From: Ichthyophis bannanicus
Taxonomy: Eukaryota > Chordata > Amphibia > Gymnophiona > Ichthyophiidae
Length of the DNA: 64,000 nucleotides
Reading direction: 5' to 3'
Assembly (NCBI GenBank): GCA_033557465.1
Contig: CM066047.1
Span: 5,890,001 to 5,954,000, forward strand
Shown here: positions 10,706-23,074 of the stretch, piece by piece
How positions within the stretch are numbered: the stretch's first letter is position 1
Layout: every line of letters begins with the position of its first letter
Position numbers and translations under genes: made by a program
The notes under the pieces: generated by a model
Database searches by the model: none
The model's input: the letters and a program-made list of their open reading frames with translations, nothing else
What the model was told of the DNA's origin: nothing

Positions 10706-11708
10706 TAATCAACTCAACTGGCGACCAGTTCTTCATGGTTTGGTTTTTCTGGTTGGTCCATTTGGCGATTTACATTTTTTTTCAGTAGCCTGTAGCTAGG
10801 GAGTCCCATAAGCAAGGATTGACTTCTTGCTTGGTCCCGGAGAAAGTGTGGCTACTCACCTATAACAAGTGTTCTCTGGGAGCAGGAGAAATCAGTCCTC
10901 ACTACTCTCCCTCCTTCCTGTGGAGGAGTTTTTTTTCTTTTTGGATCAATTAAGCTATGTCATCCTACTGAGGTAAGATGGCTTTGTTCGGGCAGGAAGG
11001 CAATCATGCATGTGTGCTGGATCTCCCAAAGGCTTTCTGTGAAAGCTGGGGAGGGGGGTTGTCGCATGAGGGCTCTGTTGGTGACATCAAACATAAGTGA
11101 GGACTGATTCCTGCTGCTCCCAGAGAAAGCACAGTTACTCACCTGTAACCGGTGCTCTCCGAGGACAGCAGGAATCAGTCCTCACACATGGGTAACGTCA
11201 GCACCAACGGAGCCCTCATGGAAGAATCTCCACAGCTTTCAAAGAAAGCCTTTGGGAGACGCCACCATGCATGCATGGTCCCCTTCCTGCCCAAGGGTGC
11301 CATCTTGCTCAGTCATATGGCATAGCTAAAAGACGGCAAAAATAAAAGATGGTAAAGAAGCAACTCCAAGGGGAGGAGGGAAGGTTGTGAGGACTGATTC
11401 TTGCTGTCCTTGGAGAACACCTTTTACAGGTGAGTGACTATGCTTTCTCCAGGAACAAGCAGGAAGTCAGTCCTCACATATGGGACTCCCCAGCTACAGA
11501 CTACCGAAAGCCCATAGCAAAAACAGGGCTCCCTCATAGGGAGCTGCAAGCAGCAGCAATTGAGTCTGTGCCCACAGACCACAGTAGGACCCCCTGTGTC
11601 CAATGAAACCAGCACTCCGGAAGCCTGAGCACAGAAGTGTCATAGGGTAGGATTTGCCTAAATGCCGAAAAGGTTACAGAGCACAGCCTGGCCGAAGGCA
11701 CTCTCCCG

Positions 11709-12500
11709 TCAGGACTCTCTTTCCAGGCAGTAATGGGCTGCGAAGGTATGGACTGAAGACCATGTTGCGGCCCAGCAGATGTCCATCATTGGGACAGAGC
11801 ACAAGTTTGCCACCGAGGCCACCATGGCCCTGACATGGTGTGCTGTGACACAGCCTTCCAGTGGGAGCCCCACCTGCTTGTAAGCGAGGGCAATACAGTC
11901 TGCCAACCATGTGGACAGCGTATGCTTGGTCACCGCCTTCCCCAGCCTACTGAGGTCAAAGGAGATGAAAAACTGAGAAGCTTTGCGGTGGCCCTGGGTG
12001 CGTTGGATATAGAAGGACAAAGCCCTCTTACAGTCCAAGGTGTGAAGGACCATCTCCGCCCGACTGGAGTGAAGCCTCGGAAAAAAGGTAGGGAGCATCA
12101 TTTTCTGGTTGAGATGGAAGGGCTTTGGCAGGAATTTGGGGTGCGAGCAAAGCACCACTATATTCTTGTATAACCTGGTATAGGGCGCCTCCGCCAACAG
12201 GGCCTGAAGCTCGCTAACTCTGTGAGCAGAGGTACGCGCGATCAGGAAAGCCACCTTCCAAGAGAGGAAGCAAAGGTGGCAGGTAGCCAGAGGTTCGAAG
12301 GGCGGGCGAGTGAGCTGCCCCAACACCACGTTGAGGTCCCATTCAGTTGCTGGAGGGCAAATCGGGGGCTTCGATAAGAGCAGGCCCCGAAGGAAATGGG
12401 TCACCAACAGTTGGACTGAGAGGGGCTTGCCATCCACCGGATGGTGGTGTGCCACCAGGGCACTAAGGTGCCCTTGGAAGGAGTTAGACTTGAGCCCAGA
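11709..12500 (-). pseudogene. DIRS B2 tyrosine recombinase, partial
   Basis: The catalytic half of a DIRS recombinase is open for 248 codons (12455-11709). The catalytic Arg (HRVSELQAL), the HxxR box (TAHHVRAM) and the nucleophile Tyr (AAHYCLERES) are all kept, although the frame has lost its N-terminal continuation and the last residues after 11709. The first Arg of the family's SARRVSEL has changed to His, but the catalytic one is the following Arg. Confidence 0.8.
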
Positions 12501-12553
12501 CAGAGAGGTGGAGAAGGTACTTTAACACCAGAGCCACCAGGCAGGAGAAAGGG

Positions 12554-14265
12554 TCAGCCCCCTGTTTGGTGCACAAAAGAACCTGCACCATTTGAGGGCA
12601 TAAGCCTTCCTAGTAGAGACCTTGCGAGAGGCCAGCAGAATGTCTTCCACCTCAACTGGAAGGTTGAAAGGGGCCCGAGTAACCCAGCCAGGCTGTCAGC
12701 GACAGGGACCCCAGGTTGGGGTGCAGAAGAGAGCCCCCCTCCTGAGATAAGAGTCCTGGGGTGGTCCCCAAGGGCATGGGGGTCTCCACTGTCAAATATA
12801 AAAGCAGCGGGAACCACAATTTCCAGGGCCACCGAGGGGCTATCGGGATGAGCGAGGTCCTGTCGCGGAGGGTCTTGAACAAGGTCTTGGAGATCAGTGG
12901 CGTAGGAAGGAAGGCATACATGAGGCCTTCCAACCATGAGACCAGGAACGTGTCCGCTGCCACCCTGGAGGAGTGTGCCTGCCAGGAGCAGAAGAGGGGC
13001 AACAAAGTTGTCCGGGCTGGTGAACAGGTCCATCACGGTTTCCCCCCAGAGCCAAAAAAGCCGACTGGCTACCCTGGGGTCCAGCTGCCACTTGTGTGGC
13101 TGCTGAGTCTGTCGGCCAGCAGGTTGTCCTGGCCTGGCAGGTACACTGCCTGCAGGGTACCATGTCTGATTGCATACGAGCAGAGGACCATTGCCTCCTG
13201 ACAAAGGGTACGAGACCCCGTGCCCCCCTGTTTGTTCACATAGAACATCGCCACCTGGTTGTCCGTCTGGACCAGCACCGGCTGGTGACGCAGGTGGTGA
13301 CAGAAAATCCTCAGGGCTAGGTGTATGGCTCGGAGCTCCAGGAGGTTGATCTGTTGGGTGCTCTCCTGGTGACCAGTTGCCCTGAGTGCAGAGATATCTG
13401 CAGTGGGCTCCCCAGCCGAGCAAGGAGGCATCCGTGGTGAGGACCCTTGAGGGGCTTGGAGCCTGAAAATGCATGCCCACCTCGAGATGCTGGGGGGACA
13501 GCCACCAGACCAGAGAATTCACCAGTTGGTGGGTCACAGAAACTGTCTCCGAGGTGGCCCGTGGTCTGAGACCACTGGTCCCAGAGAGACCACTGCGCCA
13601 CCCTCATGTGGAGGCGAGCGTCAGGGGTGACGTGGACCGTGGAGGCTATGTGCCCAAGGAGATGCAGGAGAAGCTGAGCGGGCACCAAGGGATGGTACTT
13701 TATGTCCCGAGCCAAGTCCTGAGATGATTGGCTCGGTCCCTGGGTAAGAAAGCCTTCAACTGGAGCGTGTTGATCTTTGCCCCAACGAACTCCAGACACC
13801 GTGTCGGGAGGAGGTGAGACTTGAGGTAGTTTATGACAAACCCCAAGTGCTGCAGAACCTGGATGGTGCGTGCGGTGGCCTGCTGCACCTCTGTGGCTGT
13901 GCCTCCCTTTATGAGCCAGTCATCCAGGTAGGGAAAGGAAGACCCCTTGGAGCCGGAGGAAGGCAGCCATGACTGCCAGGCATTTTGTGAAAACTCTTGG
14001 GGTAGAGGCTAGGCCAAAGGGGAGCACCCTGTACTGAAAATGCCTGCCCCCCCCCCACTATGAATCGCAGGAACTGCCTGTGGTTGGGGTGGATGAGGAT
14101 GTGGGTATAAGCATCCTTGAGGTCTAAGAGCATAGCCAGTCTCCCTGCTGGAGGTAGGGCAGCAATGTTCCAAGGGAGAGCATCTTGAACATCTCCCTCA
14201 CCAGGAATTTGTTGAGGTTGCGCAGGTTGAGGATGGACCTGAGGCACCCCCATCCTTTTTGGCAC
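12554..14265 (-). pseudogene. DIRS B2 RT-RNase H and tail, broken
   Basis: RT fragments (14265-13909: LDLKDAYTHILIHPNHRQ, then the end of the palm), a connecting piece (13888-13700), and RNase H spread over two frames (TTDASLLGWGAHC; QTDNQVAMFYVNKQ; LLADRLSS) are followed by the methyltransferase-like MDLFTSPDN and LMYAFLPTPL region. There are at least four frame changes. No complete domain remains. Confidence 0.78.
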
Positions 14266-14614
14266 GAGGAAGTACCTGGATTAGAACCCCTTGCCCTTGA
14301 GGTGGTGGGGCACTGGTTCCACTGCCTTATCCTCGAAGACCTGCCAACTCCTTCAGAAGGTGGTCCTGGTGGAGGGGAGAACTGAGAGGCTCTCCTGGGA
14401 AATAAGGGGGGAGGTGTCTGAGTCAGGTGGAGGAGGTAACCCTCCCTGACTACCCAAAGTGCTCAGGAATCGGTGGTGATGGTCACCCACCTCTGGGCAT
14501 TGAGGGCCAGACGTCCCCCTGTGGGCTGATGATCTCCTTGGGGTAGATAGGTATGCTCAAGGAGTCAAAAACTCCCTTGGGGTGATATCGGTGGGTGTCT
14601 GATGCCAGGGGAAT

Positions 14615-14950
14615 CTACTGGTACTCAGCTCCAAATGATCTTGAGGGCCCCTCAATGTTGATGCACCACCAGTGTCCGATGCAGCTCCAGAAGCCATAGA
14701 GACTGATGCCACGGATAATGCCAATACCAAAAAGAGGATAAATAGTGGTCTCAGTGCCAAAAATATGCTTCCACTGCTTCTCTCGACCCTGGAACCCTCT
14801 TCTCGTCATCTGTGAACACAAAATACAAGGTGGCAGCTGATGATCAGGTCCTAAGCCCTGCAGACACCTTTTGTGATTCTCCATAACAGACATGAACATG
14901 AGGCATTGGATGCACTTTTTAAACCGGTTGGTGGATTTTTGGGACATATC
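14615..14950 (-). pseudogene. DIRS B2 Gag N-terminus (zinc-finger-like)
   Basis: The peptide FKKCIQCLMFMSVMENHKRC and CLQGLGPDHQ...CILCSQM aligns with the start of Gag in C (CDRCKKLMSLTDTHDCCLRC, CLGPDH, CGPCGKM). The repeated Cys-x2-Cys pairs with a His suggest a metal-binding knuckle that all DIRS of this family share. The rest of gag is deleted. Confidence 0.7.
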
Positions 14951-15439
14951 ACAGCAAACTCAAACAACTTAATTTTGATAACAGAAAAATATTCCACAAC
15001 TGGAACACCTGAGGCCCAAATGCGGCCTATAGCAGTGATGCAAGAAAAACACAATAAACCTTAATGACTGAAAAATGCTAAACTAAAGGGAAGAAACATG
15101 AGGCAACAACGGCAACAGGGCAAGACAACCTACAAAGGGGTGAAAGAAACCAATTTTTGCACGAACATGCAAGAGAAACCTTGGGCTGATACGAAAAACA
15201 TTTGTGGGATTCCGCGGAAAATGGAAGACTGAGGAGATGACGCAGGGTGACGGCAGGCGGAAAGACACATGCATGCATGACTGGACTGATCTAAAAGCTT
15301 CTGGAAGGAGCTGAGGAGGAGCCCCACATAGGCTTCTATTGACCACGTCACCTACATGTGAGAACTTATCCTGCTTGTCCACAGAAAATATTTTGTCCAA
15401 GAAAACACGAATGACAGTTACAATCCTAACAAACAGAAG

Positions 15440-17000
15440 GCATGAAAGCAACCTGCACAGAGCAGTAGTTATAATCCTGTACCTTACTAGGTAGATTAGA
15501 GCAACAGCCACTCCTATCCTAGACTCCCAACAACATGGCTTCTGACCTCTACACGGAGTAGAAACCCTCAAGGTCTCCCTTATAAACACTCTCATAAAGG
15601 GGATTCAGAACAAACAAAATGGATACATCCTCATCTTCCTGGACAACTCCGCTGCATTCAACACAGTCTCCCACAACATCCTCCTCCACTCTTTCGAAGC
15701 TGCTGGTATCCAAGTCACAGTATTACCGTGGTTTAGATCATACCTGACGAACAGACACCAGCAAATAAAAACTGGGACCAACACTTCACCTCCCTACTGC
15801 CAAACCCAGGGAGTCCCCCAAGGATCCATCCTATTCTCCCTGCTTTTCAACATATACCTGCAACCACCATGCTCCATCATAAGAACCCATAACATCAACT
15901 TTCACATTAACGCAAACGATATCATGCTTTATGGACCATTCACTACCAAACAACCCTTAAACCCACAGCTCCTAAAATGCTTTGAGGACATCTCCAAATA
16001 GCTCAGTCACAACAACCTCACCATCAATCACATGAAAATGGAAGCACTATTTATAACAAAGGATGACACCTTCACACCACCTACCCCCACCTCACCCTGA
16101 ATAACACCCAAATAAAAGTACAGCATCAAATAAAGTACTTGGGCATCATCCTGGACCAAACTCTCTCCTTCAAACCGCAGATAGACAAAACTACCAAGAT
16201 CATGTATTACAAAATAAAAACCTTCCAGCACCTGTGCCCCCTCTTGGACCCCCAGGACATCTGCTCCACTCTACAAGCCACGATTCTCCCACATCTAGAT
16301 TACTGCAACTCAGTCTACTATGGGCTATCCCGCTCCTCGCTCCACCCACTCCACACAGCCTTCCATACAACTGCACAAATTATATATGGAGCCAGCAAAT
16401 ATGACCATATCACCCCAATCCTAAAATAGCTCCACTGGCTCCCCCTAGAGAGCCACATCAAATACAAGACCGTTCTTCTCACACACAAAGCCATCCACCA
16501 CCAGGCGAAAACCCACATCTGTACACTCCTCCAAGAATTCAAACCTACAAGAACAACTAGACAATTCATAAACACACTAATCATCCCCCATGCCAGATCA
16601 AGATGCAACAGCCAAGCCTGCACACGCTCCTTTGAACTCTACGTCCCATCCATATGGAACACAATCCCGACCCTCCTCATATCCACAGCAGACTTTCTCA
16701 CCTTCAGAAAACAGTTAAAAACCTACCTCTTCACTGAACACTTTGATCTCTCCCCATAGCCCCTCTAGCAGGTAAATAAGTATTCAAGACTTATGCTTAT
16801 TACTGTGTAAATAAGTTAATATTCTATTATTGTAACAAGCATCTACCTGTAAATATGTCAAATTATAAGTTATCTGTTTGTTGTATATAAGCTAATGCTT
16901 TAATGTAATCCATTGTTCTTGTTCATTGTACACAGTTTGATCCAGAGAAAAGCAATATATAAACTCAGCTAAATAAAATAAATAAATAAATAGGTGGACC
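15440..17000 (+). mobile_element. L2-type LINE, 5'-truncated ORF2
   Basis: A decayed non-LTR retrotransposon of the L2 clade. Translation with several frame changes gives RT motifs (LDNSAAFNTVSH, QGVPQGSILFSLLFNIY, a degenerate A-N-D-I at the YADD position) and the thumb and C-terminal region typical of L2 (YLGIILDQTLSF, LPHLDYCNSVYYGL, HITPILK, LHWLPLE, SIWNTIP). The 3' end (16900-16995) carries the tail AAGCAATATATAAACTCAGC and an AAATA microsatellite. The endonuclease is missing. Confidence 0.82.
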
Positions 17001-17495
17001 ATTGTGGTCTGTTGTCCCTCATCTACTATGTTGCTATCTCCATTGCCCAACACAATTTGCCAAAAACTTCAGATTAAGGCTCTTAAACTTTAACTTATAT
17101 TTTTGATATTTGACTATTTTGTAAAGAAATTATATCAGTGCTTCCCAAACGTTTTACTGATATGACACAATTTTACACTTAAAAATTCATGTGCACCACA
17201 AATGATGAAGAAAACATTACCCTCCCCCTCTCATTCACTTCCTTCATGTTTTCCACCTACTTATCCAAAGCATGAAGGCAGCAGCAGTCAGCCCAGGGCC
17301 TGTGCATCAGTGTGCACTCACAAACCCAAGTCTCTACGTGGGTTTCTAGTCTAAAAGGAAGGTGGGAACAGTAACTGTGTCACAGGCTCCAGTGCTGATG
17401 TCATTACTGGGTACATCCAGATGTAGGAAGAATAACTCTGTCTTTGTGATCCCATCTACTTATGATATGTCCCCCCTGTGGATCCCAACCCATAG
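17001..17495. other. Unassigned spacer
   Basis: About 500 bases between the L2 tail and the left end of DIRS D with no reading frame, RNA gene or repeat that I can recognise. Confidence 0.5.
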
Positions 17496-18120
17496 TTCCT
17501 TATCACTTCTCCGGGCCAGTCCAGGGTACGTTAGGGTTGTCAATCCCCTTCAGCAGCTGAGGACTGAAAGAAACTTGAAACTTTGCTGACAGGTTAAGCC
17601 ACTCCCCTTGATGACAGCAAACCAGTCTTTCAGTCCTCAGCAGCTGAAGAGGATTGTTGCTGACAGTTCTTGTGAAGATTTCGGTCTTTTATTATTTTTT
17701 GCCTCTTGTATCGGTATTAGCGCTTGGCTCTAGCAGGGCTTCTAAGCTGCTATATTCCCGAGAGCATCTTTAGTTTAGTTTTGTTTTGTTTAAATTGCCT
17801 TTATCTTTGCCTTCGATTCTACTCACTGTGCTCTGTATTGCCTGACCCGCGTTAGTGGGGGGCAGCGAAGTAGCTATGCAGCATTTGCCTTCTCTCCGGG
17901 GAAATTTGCTCTCCTGCAGATTGGTTCTGGGAGCCCCAGTTACCCTCTGCGGTGCCGGCCAGGCAAGCCCCGGTGTCTCCCGCTAGCTGCGGGTGTGAGG
18001 GGAAACGGTTTCTCACCGCGTGTTCTTTCAGGTGAGCTGAAGCTGCGGATCGCCAGGGGCCGGGGAGTCCGTCGGCGTTACTCGCGTTCCGTTTAGATTT
18101 TTTGGCTTTTTGTTTTCTTT

Positions 18121-21100
18121 TTGGGGTCTCGTGCCTGGTTTAGTTTAGCACGGTTCTTCATGGAAGGTAAGCTCTCCTCAGAAGGCCCCAGCGCTGTGGC
18201 GGCTTCTGATAAGGCGGGAACGGCGGCCATTTTGAAGGAGCCGCTGCTAGTTCCCGCGGACTCAATCAAGTCGGGGAAGCGAAAATCGAAGTCGGCTAAG
18301 CAGACTCCCGTTCCCGCGCAATCATCTCAGAGGGTTCCTGAGGCTCAGGTAGATTTTGCTTCTGTTTTCTCCCCCGCGTTTATTTTAGCTCTTCATAAGA
18401 ACATAAGAAATGCCATACTGGGTCAGACCAAGGTCCATCAAGCCCAGTATCCTGTTTCCAACAGTGGCCAATGTAGGTCATACTTACCTAGCAGTTTCCC
18501 CAAAAGACACAGGATCCACAATGCTTGTATTGGGTGAAGCATTGATATCCTGGGTCCCTTCTTAATAATGGTTTATGGACCTTTCCTCCAGGAAATTGTC
18601 CAAACATTTTTTAAACCCAGCTACACTAACAGCCTTTGCTACATCCTTCGGTAACTAATTCCAGAGTTTGATTACACGTTGAGTGAAAAAATATTTACTT
18701 GTATTAGTCTTAAATAGTTTACCCTGTAGCTTCATTACATGTCCCCTATTCTTTCTATATTCTGATAATGTAAACAATCAATCTAAGCTTACCCGTTCCA
18801 CTCCGTTCATTAATTTATAGACTTCTATCATATCTCCCCTCAGCCGTCTCTTTTCCAGGTTAAAGAGCCCTAACCTTTTTAGCGTTTCTTCATAGGGGTA
18901 TCCTTCCATCCCCTTTACCATTTTGGTGGCTCTTCTCTGAACCTTTTCTAATAACGCTATATCTTTTTTTAAGATACGGTGACCAGAATTGCACACAATA
19001 TTCAAGGTGCGGTCTCACCATGGAACGATATAGAGGCATTATAATATCCTTTGTTTTATTTTCCATTCCTTTTCTTATGATACCTAGCATTCTATTTGCT
19101 CTCTTGGCTGCCGCTGCACACTGGGCTGAGGGTTTTAACATGTTATCCACAATGACGCCTAAATCTTTTTCCTGGGTGGTGGTTCCTAATGTGGAACCTT
19201 GCCTCGTGTAACCATAGTTTGGGTTGTTCTTCCCTAGGTGCATAACTTTGCACTTGTCCACATTAAATTTCATCTGCCATTTTGATGCGCAGTCTTCCAA
19301 TTTATCAAGATCCTCTTGCAATTTTCCACAATCCTCTTGGGTTTTAACAACTTTAAATAGTTTTGTGTCATCTGCAGATTTGATAACCTCACTCGTTATT
19401 CTCTTTTCCAAGTCATTTATGAATATGTCAAAAAATCAGCAGAACCAGCACTGATCCCTGGGGTACACCACTATTTACCTTTCTCCATTGGGAAAATTGG
19501 CCATTTAGCCCTACCCTCGGCTTTCTATCTTTTAACCAGTTCCTGATCCACAATAGTACACTGCCTTCTATCCCATGACTCTTTAGTTTTGCCAAAAGTC
19601 TCTGATGAGGGACCTTGTCAAAGGCTTTCTGATAGTCCAAATACACTATATCAACATACTCACCTTTGTCTACCTGTTTATTCACACCTTCGAAAAAACA
19701 ACAGATTAGTAAGACAAGATCTTCCTTGTCTAAAGCCATGTTGGCTGTCTCCCATTAAGCCATACAAACAAATAATGGTCACTTATCGTGCGAGTGATAA
19801 TATATCAGATGAATACAATACTCCACATTTAATCTAGAAAGTATATTGTATTAATTTCTCGACTTGAACTAGTTGCTCTTCTCAATTAAAAAAAAGCTAT
19901 GATAATATTATTTGAAAATCAGTGGCCATAATGCCTTCCTACTGAAAACTGCTCAGCCAGACTCTGCTATGAAAGCTTCTCAGTCAGATGCTGCTCTGCC
20001 TGGGTTTTTCGATGTACCCCAGCCAGGGCAGAATTCCACAGCCACGGGGGAGGGTCCTTCCCAAGGGGACCTCTCTGCTCGGCCTGGGATGGATCTTTTC
20101 GGTCAGCAGGTCCCTGACCCTCAGGGTTTAGAGGAAGGAGAGCTATTTCCAGAGCAAGACCTGGATTCTGATCCAGGGTTATTGGAGGAGGGCGAACTTG
20201 TCCCAGGGGAGGATCCAAATGTTTTTAGGGTCTTCCGCAAGGAGGAGCTTGGTGCTCTTATTTCACAATCGTTGTCTGCTCTGAACCTTCTCTTGCCCTC
20301 GGTTTCTCAAGAGCCCTTAGAGGATCCCTTGTTACAAGGGTTTAAATCAGAACAACGCTGTTTTCCTGTGCACCGCGTCATCAAACAGATGATCGAATCT
20401 GAATGGGAGTTCCCAGAAGCTTCCCTGAGAGGTGCTCGGGCTTTGACTCGTCTCTACCCGGTTCCTCAGGAGGAGAAAGAATTGTTGAAGTTGCCAAAAG
20501 TGGATGCTCTTGTGTCAGCGGTGACTAAAAAGACCACTATTCCTGTAGAGGGAGCAGCGGCTCTTAAAGATCTACAGGATCGGAAGCTGGAGGGGCTTCT
20601 AAAGCAGGCTTTTGATTCCAGCGCTCTGGCTCTTCAGGCTTCCATCTGTGGGGCGTATGTGTCCCGAGCTTCTATCCGGTGGTTGCAAGGGGAAGTTTCT
20701 GCTCCGCAGGCAGACGCTTCTACTTTGGAGGGCGCCAAATTGGAATCCGCGGCAGCTTATCTGGCGGACTCCTTCTATGATTTGATAAGGATTGCGGCGA
20801 AATCTATGGCCTCACTGGTGGCGGCTCGACGTTTTCTTTGGTTGCGCAATTGGGCTGCGGACGTTTCCTCTAAATTGCGTCTTAGCAAGCTTCCGTATAA
20901 AGGTAAATTGCTTTTTGGTGAAGCGCTGGAAAAGATTGTTAAGGACCTTGGGGACTCCAAGGGAGGTCGCTTACCGGAAGATCGTCCTAAACTATCTCGA
21001 GGAGGGTCGGCTCCGCGTGGTCACGGAAGGGATTTTCGTAGGTTCCCTGGAGCTCGTTTTCTTCCCTATCCTAGGGGAAGTTTCGGAGCGCGCGGTTCTT

Positions 21101-21174
21101 CCTTTTGCGGTGTTAGAGGATTTGGAAGGTCCTATTTCAGTTCCCAGCCCTCCTCCGGTAAGAAGCCGCAATGA
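18121..21174 (+). pseudogene. DIRS D Gag-like ORF, split by CR1
   Basis: The first piece (18121-18394) ends in VDFASVFSPAFILALH, matching the MEDFSPDFVLLMHQ region of E. The CR1 follows, and gag resumes by 19912 with acidic and Ser-rich sequence, the conserved FRVFRKEELGALI, KVDALVSAVTKKTTIPV and SMASLVAARRFLWLRNWAAD blocks, and a basic Gly/Arg-rich tail (RGHGRDFRRFPGARF) likely to bind nucleic acid. The 420-codon second piece is open. The family lacks the Cys-rich start seen in A/B/C here. Confidence 0.78.
18395..19872 (-). mobile_element. CR1 LINE inserted in DIRS D gag
   Basis: Reading leftwards from about 19740, a CR1 RT is visible: YLDYQKAFDKVPHQRLL, SGVPQGSVL, a degenerate SADDTKLF (the YADD site), [23 protein letters not shown] and [20 protein letters not shown]. 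The 3' end carries the CR1-type tail at about 18395-18430 (TTCTTATGTTCTTATG on the minus strand). A GCTCTTC present at both 18388-18394 and 19873-19879 is a plausible short target duplication. The 130 bases next to the 5' end are not recognisable. Confidence 0.8.
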
Positions 21175-21210
21175 AGGTTTCTTGGTCCAGGCTCCAGTTC
21201 CTGTGGGAGG

Positions 21211-23074
21211 TTGCCTACTGAACTTCTTGGCAGCCTGGACCGCGATAACCTCCGACCAATGGGTGCTGCAGATGATCGGGACGGCTATGCGCTGGACTTC
21301 GCTTGCCCATTGCCGGATGCCTTTGTAATGTCTCCGTGTCCGTCCGGTCCGAAGGCGCAAATCGTGGCGGACACTCTGCAGTGCCTGTTGCATCTGCAAG
21401 CAGTGGTTCCGGTTCCTCGCGACCAGTACGGATTCGGTCGATACTCCATTTATTTCGTGGTTCCCAAAAAAGAGGGCTCTTTTCGGCCTATTCTGGATCT
21501 CAAGCACGTCAACCGCTGTCTCCGGGTACCGCACTTTTGGATGGAAACCTTAAGGGCGGTCATTCGAGCAGTACAGCCGGGGGAGTTCCTTTCAGCGCTG
21601 GATCTTACGGAGGCGTATCTGCATATTCCCATTCGCCCCGATCATCAGCGTTTCTTATGGTTTGCCCTTCCTATGGGTCACTTCCAATTTCGGGCTTTGC
21701 TGTTCGGACTCGCAACTGCTCCACGTACATTCACCAAGGTGATGGTGGTAGTAGCGGCAGCCCTGCGCAAAGAGGGTATTCGGGTTCACCCGAATCTCGA
21801 CGATTGGCTTATCCGCGCAGACTCCTTTCAGGCCTCAGTGGCGGCGATGGCAAAGGTGGTGCAGTTGTTAGAGAGTCTAGGATGGGTCATCAACCGGGAG
21901 AAGAGTCATCTCCAGCCGGTGCAGCAGCTTCTTTATCTCGGCGCTGTATTCGATACGGATCGTGGATCGGTGTTTTTGCCCGAAAACAGAGTCCAGAAGC
22001 TGGTGAACCAAGTGCGAGCCTTTCTGGGGGATCCAGCTCCGTCAGCGTGGACCTATTTACAACTGCTGGGGTCCATGGCGGCAGCCTTGGAGCTCGTTCC
22101 CTGGAGCAAGGCCCATATGAGACCGCTGCAGCAGGCGTTGCTCTCCCGGTGGTCCCCGCAGCTTCACCCCCTTTCCCAAAGGCTGAGCTGCCCGGTTAAA
22201 GTTCGTTGCAGTTTGCACTGGTGGCTAGATCCCGAACATCTTCATGCCGGCATGCCGTTGCAGGATCCGCCGTGGGTTCTGGTGACCACGGATGCCAGCC
22301 TTTCGGGCTGGGGAGCTCACTGCCTGTCTCAGGTGGCGCAAGGCGTTTGGGCCACAGAAGAAAGGCTGTGGTCGATCAATCGGTTGGAGCTGAGAGCCGT
22401 CCGCCTCGCCCTTCTGCAGTTTCATGGCTTGATTGTGGGGAAGGCGGTTCGGGTTTTTTCCGACAATGCGGTGACGGTTTCTTACATCAATCGTCAAGGG
22501 GGCACCAAGAGCTCGTCTCCGATGGTAGAGTGTCAGGAGTTGATGTCTTGGGCAGAAATTCACCTCGTAGCCCTGTCAGCGGCGCACGTCGTGGGCAAGC
22601 TCAATGTACAAGCGGATTATCTCAGTTGCAATGTTCTCGATCCCGGGGAATGGGAGTTAAACGCGGCGGTTTTTTCACGATCTCACCCTCCGCTGGGGTC
22701 GGCCGGTGATGGATCTTATGGCGACTCTGTCCAATGCGAAGGCGCCTCGTTTTTTCAGCAGGCGCAGGGAGCACATGTCGGAGGACCTGGATGCCTTGGT
22801 TCAACCATGGCCGGCAGAGGCTCTTCTGTACGTTTTTCCTCCGTGGCCGATGTTATCGTGCGTCATTCAACGGATAGCGCTTCACCGAGGCTCGGTGATT
22901 CTGATTGCTCCGGATTGGCCTCGGCGGCCCTGGTATGCGGATATGCTGCGACTGTTGGTAGCTTCTCCTTGGCGTCTTCCCGTTTGGATCAATTTGTTGC
23001 ATCAGGGGCCGGTGCTCATGCCACAGGTGGATCGCTTCTTGCTTACGGCTTGGCTCTTGAAAGGACTTGGTTGA
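21211..23074 (+). pseudogene. DIRS D RT-RNase H-methyltransferase-like ORF, one frameshift
   Basis: RT: YSIYFVVPKKEGSFRPILDL, LDLTEAYLHIPI, and HPNLDDWLIRA, in which the usual Tyr before LDD is Asn. RNase H: TTDASLSGWGAHC, ELRAVRLALL, FSDNAVTVSYINRQ, VQADYLS. Near 22670-22690 a one-base change in or beside a T-run moves the tail (MDLMATLSNAKAPRFFSRR, LLYVFPP, LIAPDWP; 22706-23074) into the next frame. The original frame instead runs on into the recombinase frame, giving 757 open codons (21211-23484), just as in element A. Confidence 0.85.

Larger units (their letters stand above)
9152..11130 (+). mobile_element. DIRS element B1, internally deleted
   Basis: The left terminus at 9152 (TTTCTCCGGGACCAAGCAGG) matches the left end of element C. 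A Gag start follows with the zinc-finger-like CLQCLGPHHEPSTCPLCLQM (about 9650-9715). RT, RNase H and recombinase are all missing. After unrelated inserted DNA (10127-10770) comes the ICR (about 10800-10905) and a right terminal repeat (about 10960-11125) that lacks its last 20-25 bases. The next base begins the right terminal repeat of B2 in the opposite direction. B1 keeps only termini, ICR and the start of gag, so it could be mobilised only in trans. Confidence 0.8.
11131..15395 (-). mobile_element. DIRS element B2, decayed
   Basis: A minus-strand DIRS copy of the A/C family. Reading leftwards it has a left terminal repeat at about 15395-15170 (diverged, ACAAGCAGGATAAG core), the Gag N-terminus (14950-14615), a deletion joining to the gag end near 14560, RT-RNase H-tail (14265-12554), YR (about 12500-11709), ICR (about 11480-11380) and right terminal repeat (about 11335-11131). 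Frames are broken many times. It meets B1 tail to tail near 11130. Confidence 0.85.
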
